From Heliopora coerulea (taxonomy: Eukaryota > Cnidaria > Anthozoa > Scleralcyonacea > Helioporidae), in the NCBI GenBank assembly GCA_030142905.1, contig JASJOG010000159.1:496001-560000 (forward strand): a stretch of 64,000 nt of DNA. Reading direction: 5' to 3'. This document shows, one piece after another, positions 46,830-58,800 of this stretch (the first letter of the stretch is position 1; each line of letters starts with the position of its first letter). The notes under the pieces were generated by a model. It worked only from the letters and a program-made list of their open reading frames with translations. It had not been told where the DNA came from and searched no databases. The position numbers were made by a program, and so were the translations under genes.

Positions 46830-49800
46830 TTACAGTGCTTTAGTTTCCTCGTGTAGTGGTTGCAAATGCCTCGTTAGTACAAACATCAGACAGGGTTGTA
46901 GAACAGCGATGAACAGCAATAGGTAGATGCGTCTTTTACTTGCACGGCCTATGCTGTCTGCATCTGCTTCGGGTAGAATGATAAGACGTAACGTGCGAAC
47001 CTTTGCAGAAGAGAGAAAAGAAAAAAAAAATACATGTATTATTAGAAATTCTAAGAGGAACAGGCTAAGTGGCAAATCAATATCCTCGCTTAGTATTATG
47101 TTATCGGTATATAGCAACATAACCCAACACCGCGAAAGTCAAGTAGAAAAATTCAGTTGACTCGGGCGGGATTTTATCTCGCATGTTTCGATAACCAAGA
47201 CGGTGCTACTCTTACAACTCAGTAATCGAGTTAACCAAGGACGGTGAGGCATGTTAGGAACATTTGGCCAGGAGAATCTACCGTGTACTTAAAATGGGAT
47301 ATAACCAGCATCCTGTTCTCAATTGACTAACCAATACCAGACGATTTTATTCGTCAAGGAGGGACGTCTCGGGAAAGAAAGAGTTAAATACTACCAAAAA
47401 TTGTACATTACCAGGAAGAATGCCGTGGAGAGACTCATCCAGATTAATACCGCATAATAACCAGTGGAATGAAACACCAATCCAGCCAAAACACAGAGAA
47501 TCATTCTATATAAAAAGCGGGTTCATTCAGATAAAAGTAAAGTAAAGTAAAGTAAAGTAAGGTAAAGTAGTCTTTATTTATACTGGATAAGCCTATCAGC
47601 TAGAGGTCCAGTAAAGGTCACCTTTCATGGGTCCATTTTTACTACAGGAAGTATTCGAAGAACCCGGAGAAAACCTGCGACGCTTGGTGGGGTCAACCTG
47701 GACAACACCCTTCTCACATGTGACCAAAGTAACTTTAATCAAATAACTGCATGGAGCTGAAATCGAACCTCAAGTCAGTGGTGAGACACAAATGCACTAC
47801 CACCGTGCCACCAGCACCCTGCTAGTTAATCGACGTTTCCACTACAGTACATAAACCATGTCCATTCACAAGTTCTAAGTGCATTAATCACCAAGTTGAG
47901 CGTTTGGCTTCAACAAATAAAACCTAATTCGACTTAGATAATCCTCCGTGTGACAAAAGCTTCACCCGACAATTATTGAATACACGTAGTAACCCACATT
48001 ATAATTAAGGCTCAAGACATCATACAGTGGCCTTACCCTACATATTTATAACCACAGAATGCGACTAAGTCTAAAGTTTTAACGTCAGCCATTACACTGC
48101 ATATATAGAAAGAAAACAAGATGGCCAGTACTTCTACCAAAGACCACAGAAATGCCGACGTTGCTGTGATGCCAAGTTGCTCGGGGGAGAATCTGTAACG
48201 TAATGCCAAAAAATAATATAAAAGTTATAAATAGAGCAATAAACGTTTATTATGTCTCATTTAAAGTTTCCACGAAATCAAGTCGCTACAAGAATCCCAT
48301 AAAAAATACGACACGATCACCACCACCATCACCCCCATCCCCACATCATCATCTTCACCAAGACCATCCCCATCCCCACCATCACCACCGCCATCACCAC
48401 CAGCATCACCACCACGACCATCACCACCATCACCATCACCTCCACCATCATAGTCTTCATGCATTAAAGTGCTTATGCACTGAAATTTTCAAAAACTTAA
48501 TTTTATCGTAGCATTATAGTTCAATCTTTTCTGATTCGTTTGGTGTACTGCACATATAAATTGAGAAACGAGAAGATACTGATTTTGTCAATCAAAATTG
48601 CTCGGTATTTGCGAATTTTATCTGGATGAGTCCATGCCTTTGTGACGTCATAGTGAGGACGGAAGTGTGCATGGCTCGATGATCATTTTGTTTAAACATG
48701 AGTTCATCAAGCAGCGAAAGCAAGGAAACTGTAGCTACTGATTGGTCGCAAGAAAATTTACATAATGATGCAGGGGAAGAAGATATGCTTGTTGTCAAAC
48801 GTAATCCCCTACGAGAATAAACCATTAGCTGTTCCCGGGCAAGAAGTACTGAATGTTGAACAAGACGTCGACGGTATTTCTCCTGACACTTTAGAGTCAA
48901 GATTCGACGGAAATATTTCAGTTAATCAATGGTAGGTAATGTTATTAAACCACATAATGCATTTTTTACAAGCGGAGACGATCGATAATAATGTTCCGGT
49001 TTGACGAAATCTTTCGTTGTTCTGTTGTAGGTGCACTTGTAGGATGTGCAGCACCCAGTTCCTTGCTGATGCCTTGGAATTTAGATGTTGTAGAGAGGTT
49101 GGTCTTGCTCACTATCAGTTAACATTTGATGGCAGTATAGAGAAGATAAACTGCGTGACCGAGCACGAAGATTATATTGCCATAACTCACCCAACTGTAC
49201 TGAAGACCGTCGCACCACTGTTGCGAGATAAAAATGGTCGATCATACAAAAGACGAGCTGGACAAAGTATGAACGAGTGAGTGCAATAACAGCGACAGTC
49301 TTTTACACCTACAGATTAAAACTATAAGCGTTGGACTAGAATTTTTAGGTTGTTTTCAGCATAAAATTAACATAGTAAATTTTTCTTGTGGTATGTTGTT
49401 GTATACTCAAACCTGGAATTCTTAAGATGTTAGTAATTTTTGAAACTGTCTACTGGCGCTGGATTTTAAATTCATCGTGTTCTTATAAAATCGCTTTTAA
49501 CTTTTAATATTCTTTGGTTATAGGCATTTTAGAGCAGTGGCATACAGGTGGATAATTCGTTGGATGTGTGGGTCTTTTGGTTGGGGGAATTCTCGACCTT
49601 TACCTTCGTGTATATACACAAATATAAGAAAGAGGTTTCCTGTAGAGCAACATGCACAGCATCTGGTGTATGCATCTGCTCAAGCAAGGTCTTAAATGTT
49701 TTAACCCATTGAAGAGCAATTGTGCCCTTTATCACCTTATCCTACTCACTTGGATAACTACCTAGTTGACTGAAGAAACTGTTTTGTTGTTTACTTTGGT

Positions 49801-52800
49801 TAGAATTTGTGTCAGGGGTAGTATTTGAGCAGTGATTTCTGGGATGACCTTTCATAGGGTTCTTGCACTGTCTACACAACCGTGCTGTTTTTGCTGTTGG
49901 CTCAACATCTGATGTTTGTTCCAGAGTTTGTTGGTTTTGCAATCTGTCTTGTTCATGTTCTGCAATTTAAATACAAGTACATGTTAAATTATTAAATTAT
50001 AAATGTAATCTAACCAAGAGTTTTGTAATTAAACTGAGGCATTTTAAACTTGTTTTGTAAACACAGTCAAAAACCTTGAAATTACATGTGTAAAATTAAT
50101 TTCGTTAAATGTTTTGTATACAAAAATATTGTTACCAGTAGGTAGTGAAGTAGAATAAGTAGAGTAGTGAAGTGGAAGCCTGCTAAATTCTCTCCAACTG
50201 GTGCTTGATGGCTTCATCTCAGGGACGTCTGTTGGAAAAGTTTCTATTTAAAGGTTCTGGGACATTGTCCTTGTACCTAGCCAACATTGTACCCAACATT
50301 TTTGGTGAGGTTTCCAAGGAAACCTTTTTAATTTCATTGACATAACCTGAAAGCATAAATTTGAAATTCATTTTGTTATTTCAATGGCTGACAAAACAAG
50401 ATGATGGTTGAGCATCTAATGTTAACTCCATTTCTGTCTCATTTTACTCACTGTATGATGGCAGTGATGTAACTTTTCTGACAACTTCTTCACCAAGTTT
50501 AAACTTCGGGTAGGTAACACTGAAATAAGTCCTTCCATCTATTGCTTTTTTGGGTTCTCTCTGAAGATTTTATTGAAGTGAAGGACTGCAACTGCATGCC
50601 TAAATAAAAGTTGTCAGGTTGAAAGAATTGTCTAATTGAAGAAACAGTAATGGAGAAAAAAATCAGGCCATTTAAATTTTGACTGCCATAAATGGACAAA
50701 GGTATAGCTTCATGGAAACATGGTATTCATTTTCAAACACTTTCATTGGCCTCAATAAAATGTTTTAACTCTGCCCTACGAACATCTGAAAATTTACCTG
50801 CAATATGTTCCAATCCAAGAAAAGTGTATCATCTTTGGGTGCCAGTTATTCAATGTTGAGTGGAACCCTTCAAGGCAGCTTGTTTGGGCTTCTGACGATA
50901 GGCTTGAAATGTCATTTAGAATTCTTTTCTCAAGCAAAATTGCAGAGAGCCGGTGATATGCTTTTGTACCTGTTTAAAAAGAACAAATGTAGTTATCATT
51001 AGAAGAATGAAATGCTTTGTTTTCTCATATACATGCACATGTAATTTAATACTAAATTTCACAATGTTGTGATGTTAGAGAAAATCAAAAATGCATCTTA
51101 CAACCCAAAAGAACTTACCAGCTTGAAGCCATAAACGTTCCTCAAGCTCACCATGGGCACATGCTTTGAACAGCTGATCTGGGTGATCATCATGCTTGTT
51201 GGTCACATGTCTCACAATAGATTTCCATTTTGCGACTATCATCTCACCATAACCCATCTTTGTTGACATAGCACTCCAATACAAGTGGTTCCAGATGCCT
51301 TTCATCCAATCATTCAATATTCCACATCCATTCTCTTTGCTGGCTTTCCTAATCTTTTTGGAAAGTCCTTTTGATACATGCCATAAATCATTAAAATGTT
51401 TTGTCCCTCTTTCACTTGTACGTATCCATTTGGCAATTCCCTTGTGAGGGTCACTGATGAAAATAGGAAGATGTAGTCCTCCTATCAGAAACCTGAAGCA
51501 GCGCTGGGCACCATCCAATTCCATGGCATTGCTACTGCCTTACTGGTTTGACTGAAAAGAAATGAAAAATATATAATTACATCTAAGCAAAATAAGAGGA
51601 ATTTAGCAGCTATGAAACTCTGTAAGATTAAAAACAGTACCACATAGCAGAGACTAATAAAGATTCTACACATTCTTTAAAATAAAATATAATCTGAAAA
51701 ATTGCAGTTTACCTGTCTAAGATCAAAGTGAACAATTTTAGAGATGGTGTGACAAAACATAGTGTAGACACCATATTTAGCATTATGCCCCATTAAGTCA
51801 AAGCGCCCATCACTACACCAAGTTGCATTCTTTACTCTCTTGATCTTCTCGATAAGGGCTCTGCGATACTTTTCCCAGTGTAGCAAAACAGATGGAAATA
51901 GGAAATTTGTCTGATGGATGAAGTATGTCCTTATTGAAATTGAACACAAACCCATATGCTTGAACAGCAGCATGGTCTTACTTATGTTAACACCAGACAT
52001 AAGGATTCCAAAGCTTATCATTAGATTTCCAGCTGGATACTTTCCAAGCATGTGTGGCTGGCTATTCCACTGAAATGTCCTTCTTGGCCCACAGGTTGAA
52101 CACAACTGAGTCACTTTTGCCATCGAGCCATTCCTCGTGATTTCTACTCTTGGCTTAGGCATCTTGCAGTTGAAACAGAATAGACTAAACAAGGACATCA
52201 ACATTCCATAAAAAACAATAAACTTTGGTTCATCATATGGTGCTGTCCCAGGTACAATGCTGCAAATTCCAAAGATGAAAAACAATATGAGGAGTTTCTA
52301 ATCTATAATAACAAATGAGCAGTCACACAACATTAATAATTAAATTTTTTTTAAAATAAAATGATTACTGACATTATATTACTTGAAACGTGCTTACTTG
52401 ACAGTGTTGGTTGAATTGCCTTCATCTGTATCTTCATCACCATCATCTGGCTGAGAGGACTCTTCGGAAAATTTCCAATCCATATCGCTATCACCGTCAA
52501 CAGATTCACAAGCATCAAAAACATCCAATTTATCAAGGTCACCATCAGTTTGACTTGTGTTTGTTTCATTTTCTTCTACCTCTTCCTCTTCTGATGTGGA
52601 ATCCAAACCCTGTGCCATAAAGAACATCGAGCTAGTTAGCTTTTTCTCAGGACTTGCACCGTAAATTTCATGCTTACTAACTAAAATATCAATATTGAAA
52701 AATTTTACACAGTTCTTGCATGTTTTATTTTTTCACGAAGGGTACTCTTTAATCTTTTCAACCAACTAACTTTTTTTTAAAGCTGGATCACTTTCTTCTT

Positions 52801-55800
52801 GAGGGCTTTGCAGTTTTCACAAGGCATATCAGTCAATACTTCAGTATGTCGACTTGCACTTGACTACCAATTGTTCTGTGCCTTCATCTCCTGAATAGAA
52901 AGGACTACACGCTTCTCTCACCGTCGTTACATCCGATATGCGACGTAAAATCTGTTGGAAACGACATTCATTTAGTACAAACATCAAATTATTGTAAATA
53001 TGTTGGAAAAAATTATTTATTCACATGAGGTTTAGGAAACGTACCTGGCTGCGTTCACGATCTGATGTCTTTTCTTGTGAACAACTTGGAATCCCAGTAA
53101 TCCTATCCACAGTTGGTACAGCATTTTCGCGCAATCTCCTTCTCATGCCCAACGATTCTGCTATTTGTGCTGTTACTGTAAATGCCAAATCTTCGAAGTG
53201 CATTGAGCAAAGTTGTGAAAATGGCGAAGGAACAAAGTTTGCACGATGTTTTCGGACAAACTTTATCCACTTTTGACGCAAATCTTTATCTTTCTTCGGG
53301 AAACTATGCATCGATATGCCCAAAGTATGTTGACTATTTGTACAGCTCTCTCCATTTGGCCATCCTGCGACGCAGTATCGTCCCCCACGAGGTTTACTAC
53401 ACTGAGATTTAGCCGAATCCTCACCGTCCATTTTGACAACTCAGCCTATTCAGCTAGAATTGGTCCTCACTATGATGTCACAGGTGAGAAAGATGGCAGA
53501 AGCCAAAATTCGCATAAAATGTGTCAAATATCAAGCATTTAAACGATTTTTTGAGTAACTTCCCATTTACTAAATTGCTCTTGCGATAGCCCAAAACGAC
53601 CGAGATAACTTTGACAATCTAAATACTACAAAATTTTACAACACCCAACTTCAGTGCATAAGCACTTTAAGATGTTATTTTTGACTCGAAAGAACGACAA
53701 ACTGATACTTGACGTTCAACTGGACATATTTTACCAAACTAATAAAGGATTTGTTTCCATGTCTAAAAGAACACGGTGTCCTTGCTCCCCTGTACGCCAT
53801 CTGAGAACAAAGTGTCAGTTATGAACATACAACCACAGCATGAAAAGTATAATTATGTTTTCAGTCAGTGGTATTTCCCACTAACCTACGACTCAAATAT
53901 TCTTGTTGACACAATCATTACGGCGACATTTTTTGCCTCACAAAGCTACTTGAGACCCGTCTAGTTATCATGTAGGGAAGTCATTGTACCTACACAAATA
54001 CCACTCTGCGTATTTATATAATAGTTGCGCATTTATGTAATAATCTATATAATAATAATGATTATATAAATGCGGAGCTACTTCTCACCTGCTTTGCGTT
54101 CCCATAACCAAACCAGCCACCAATATGTAGGTCACAAACGCCATCACTGTTGAGAAAAACTCCAAATTAACATTCAGTTATGTATTGGCGTAGAGTGCAG
54201 TTTAACGGACGCACCTGGATGCTGACTAGTATTGGTGGTTCAACGGTCGAGTAAAGCAAGATTTGGCGGGAAAATTTTGAGAGACACAACGCAACGAAAA
54301 ATGGGTTTCTTCAAAATGTTATAACGACAAGTATTTAGTTAGGGTAAGGGTTAGGGTTACAGGTAGGGTTAGGATTAGAATTGAGGTTAATTTGGTTGTA
54401 GAGTTCCACCCACTGGTGTTGGCTTTGTTTGACTGTGACCACGACTGGATTTAAATTTCCACAAAAAAGAGTAAAACTTGAAACCCCCCCAAAAAAATAA
54501 ACGACGAGGTCTTACCTGGAATATACATATCTGGTGCGTTTATCTCGTACCTCGGAGCAATAGGTTCGGCTTTATTATATTTGATCGACCAGTTCTATAG
54601 TAAAGAATTCGATATACAGTAAAGCCAACGTACTACAAGCATGTGGTGTGAATGTCATTTTCAATCGAAGGTTTTAAGGAATTTCTTATTTCCTGATGGA
54701 AAACCTGTGCGACGTAACTACATATAAGGAGAGAATCAGACCAGAAGATATTAAAATTAGTGAAAAGTTTTATCATTTTAGGCCAATCTTTTCACATAAT
54801 TTGATCTCAAATTTGTTCTCACGTCTTTTAAGAATTCCACCCCTTTATCGCCAATCACCAAATACAAATACCCTTTTCAAAGTATTATTTGAGTTTAGTC
54901 TATTTGTGCGGTAGGTTGCCAACGTATACTAACCTGGTGAGTGAACGGAAACATGAGAAGCGCCAATTTTCTTCCAACATATGATGTATCCACGGCAAAA
55001 TAGTACTTTAACTTTGAGACCGAGACAAATCTGTCTATCTGTTAGCAAATGAATAACCAGAAGGAAAAAGCTTCACATCAACATCGAACAATGACAACTG
55101 GTACTACCAGATTGACAGGATGCGTTGCATATCAACAGTTGTTCAATGACTACTAGAATGACTACCAATAAGTACAATGGAGCAGAGCATGTTTGGCGTA
55201 AGAGGAAACAATGGATGTTAGCACCCCACGATCTCTGAGGACAAGAATATTATCAGCGAGGACATGATTCAACGACGGTCCGTTCAATGATGTTATGAGG
55301 CGTCGTCCGTGGTCAAAATAATCTTTCAAAGTTATCCACGCATTACATTTCTAGGTCCAAACGAAGGTCCGGCATGACTTTCAATCAATAATTAAAAACT
55401 TTCGCTAGATTCCAGTTTAGCGGACTACTGATATTTTAGAATTGGGGTTAGGGTTAGGCTTAAGCTAAGTTTAAGCCTTGGGTTGGGTTAGGGTTAGGAC
55501 TTAAGCCTTGGGTGGGGCTAGGGTTACAGTTAGGGTTACAGTTAGGTTTAAGTTTAGGATTAAGGTTAGGATTACGTGTGTTGAGCCCACGACTGCCTGA
55601 CAGTCGCGTACCCATGAATTTGAAAATGGGGTGGCAGGGGAAATTTTTAGACCAATGCACCGACAAGATGTTAGCAATGTACCGACAAATATAATTAAGG
55701 AAAAATCAAAGTTAACCAAACCGAGAGCAGAAAAAAATGAGTCGCACAAAAGTATTAATTTAATAAACGCAAGCACAAAGTCTCTCTTCACTGATTCATT

Positions 55801-58800
55801 AATTAAACACTCAAAGTAATTAAAAAATGCATTAATAATTCGTGAGGAAAATACAAAGGAAAATCATAACCGTGTCGTCTCTTTATATCTGATAAAAACA
55901 CGCTTACTTTTTTTTGTTCCAATTTCCTCGGCTTCGGAAACATAAATTTTCAAACTTTCTTTGCGAATTAGAGTACTAAGGGGTTTGTTTTTTAAGCGGT
56001 TCAAAAAATCTCGCAGTACATGCTTTATCAGATCTAAAACACTCGGCTATCGCCTCGTGCTTTATATCCGATAAAGCACCTGCTCGGTTTTTAAAGATTA
56101 CTTAACGACAGCAACAAGACATCAAGTATTATATACATTCTACGTTTACAGTATCATCTTTCTGGAGCTTCTTTCTGCGAAAAAGGAATAAATCATTCCT
56201 ATTTTGCAGGCTCTGGCTGGTATAATGGTATTAAATTTTGTAAATGATTTAACGGAATAGTGCGCACATCACGTGAGCTATGATGTATACCAACAGATCT
56301 TCTTTCTCGGTCATTACCGCTACCACAACCACTTTGTCCTGAGAGCTGATCGGACCTATCATTTTTGTCCGTTAAAAAAGAGCAGATGTCCTAACAAGCA
56401 TTTTGTACTAAATACTCTTCCCATACTTAACCTTCGCCGGAGCTTTTAACAATTTTTTATTTTGTAATTCAAAAGCAAGCGGAATCCGCGACAGACAAGC
56501 TCAATGTACCGACAAATGCACTGGATGTACCGACAGACCAAGTCAGGACGAAAGTAAAGGGGCAACTGCCCCAACTACCCCTTATTGGCTACACTAATGT
56601 TGCCTGATTAATTCAGGAATATCCACTAAACTGCACTTTACTCAAAACTTTTACATGTACAGTCTTGTTTGGAGTTTGATCACAACAAGTTTTTGCACCA
56701 AAATGTTTTATGCTTGCTAAACCAAAACTGGATTGTTCTAACGAACTGAGAATACGCTTACATGCAATTTGCCGATGCTGCCTAAATCACGATCAAGATA
56801 TCATCTTAATTTCTTCGCAACTTTTTTTGAAACACTGCCAAGAAATTAGTACATAAAGACTCCTTCGAAATATTTGTTTGTAAGTCATAACCAAACACTA
56901 ATTTTTTGTTTATAAAGTCGCAATTAGTGGTATTCCCCACTGGCAATAGGCTCAGTGTACAAGTCATCTTTGGAAGTAATCTTGCTTAAAATTGGCACTG
57001 GTTGGGCAAATCTTTACAGCATGTGTTCGAAGCGAAAAGTCTTTTCTTTCTCTAGTCAGTTTGTTTATGGAAGACAGTACAAATACGCCAGGTAAGGGAT
57101 CAATACAAATTTTTGATATTGAAATCACGCTTCGGAAAAATTAAATAACAATTCGCGCCAAGAATAGCGTAAGGAATATTTTACCATGCAAAGACGACTG
57201 TTATTTTTACACAGTAAAAAGAGTTACTTTCTTCAAATTTTATCTCGATCCATTCTATGTTACTTAAGGAAAAGGGTGCCGAGTCATAGACGGTATTTCT
57301 TTCCTAAATATAAGATACAGGTAAACGGTTTTGCGTGCCTGTTAGAAAAGTTCAGCCTAACAAAAAATTTCTAAAGTGCATTACGAAGATATTAAAGCGA
57401 AAATATTCCTTCTTTTCTCATGAGATGTTTACAAGGTTAACACAAATCGTTATGGAAACCGTTTAAAGTATTTTTACAATTTGGTGAATGAAGTTCGCAA
57501 ATTCTCTGTTACCTTTTGCATTATCTAATCCTTACGGAAATTTAGTAACATTTGCTATTTTGCGTAAACGATTTTTTAGGCAGCTACAACATGTTTCTAC
57601 ATAAATTCCTACTAGAAAATTCCAACCACTCACATTTTTGTCAACATAATCTTTTCCTTGTGAAGCAAGCGAGGATCCATACTGGAAAGCCATGTTAGCC
57701 ATCGGATCATTGGCAAATTGAGCTGGGTTAAAACCGGGATATACTTGTTGTCCATCATGTTGAGTGCTTGTGTCATCAAACAAGGGGGCTGTTGGGGGAG
57801 CTCCTGTTTGTTGCATACCTAAAGAATGGTATTTCAATGACAAGCATAAGAAAGCGTACGTGAACGATTATACGTATTTGAATGATAGATTAACGTTCGT
57901 CAATCTCTATCTTCAGAAAACGATTTCTGAGCTCCAGACGGGGATCGAACTCGCAACCTTCTGATGACCGGTGAGACGCTCTAACCATTGAGCTACCAAG
58001 ACTCAGATGGTGAGCTAAGGTGCAAGGAGCGTCTCACCGGTCATGAGAAGGTTGCAGGTTCGATCCCCGTCTGGGGCTCAGAAGTCGTTTTCAGAGGATA
58101 GAGCTTGACGAAAGTTCATCTATCATTCAAGATATCTCCAAGTCCTCACATTTCCAAAATATATATCTCATTATAAGTACTGTAGTTCATGAGTCACGGA
58201 CTACCAACCATAAACTACTCCTACAAGTACATGTGTGATTATGTCAATTGTGGGCTACAGTCAATATGAGTTAGGGCGTTTTTACACGGCACGATTGTCA
58301 TTTACAGATGTTTATTGTGATGTATCCGATTAACTCTTTAGAATCTTCCGGACGTATTTGCCACTTTAGGGAGGGAATCGGTGACAGGAATTGTACCTTT
58401 GAGTCAACATTACATACCTCATGACAAACATTCGTATTTAAGAAATACTGAATGGATTCCCGTGTTTTGATACTGTGATCCAAACACGTGGGATGTTGCG
58501 ACACTCAAAAAAAGCGTAAAAACACACGAACCGCTAGGTGAGTGTTTTTAGCTTTTCGAACGTTGAGCAACATCCCAAGTTCTGAGCTGTTTAAGTGTGG
58601 GTCTTTCATTGGTGGGAATAATTTTCTTTTTTCCCCCTTTTTCCAATTCAACCAGGCAGGCTTGGACTGGCCATTGTGCCGTCAAGCCAAAGAACAATGG
58701 CTGACTTTTGTTTTATAGTACGATGGCACAATGGCCAGTCTAAGCCTGCAACCATGCTGCCTTAAACAAGATGAAATGTGAAATGCATCAAAATTCCATT

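Larger units (their letters stand above)
48464..53670. mobile_element. Complete Kolobok-type DNA transposon in YIF1 intron 6
   Basis: The element is 48468-53666 (5199 bp) with perfect 17-bp terminal inverted repeats AGTGCTTATGCACTGAA, flanked by TTAA (48464-48467, 53667-53670). TTAA target duplications together with a THAP-domain transposase define the Kolobok superfamily. Inside are two convergent genes: a THAP transposase on the minus strand and a P2X7-type intracellular-domain gene on the plus strand. Their stop codons are 46 bp apart (49695 and 49742). Both show inactivating changes, so the copy is old but complete in outline. Confidence 0.9.

Noticed and set aside
48203..48511. Histidine/proline-rich 102-aa ORF
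   Set aside because: It is a translation of the CACCAT low-complexity repeat and the adjoining transposon end; no gene features.
55460..55791. Minus-strand ORFs rich in NPNLNPK-type repeats
   Set aside because: They are translations of the telomere-like array in YIF1 intron 3.
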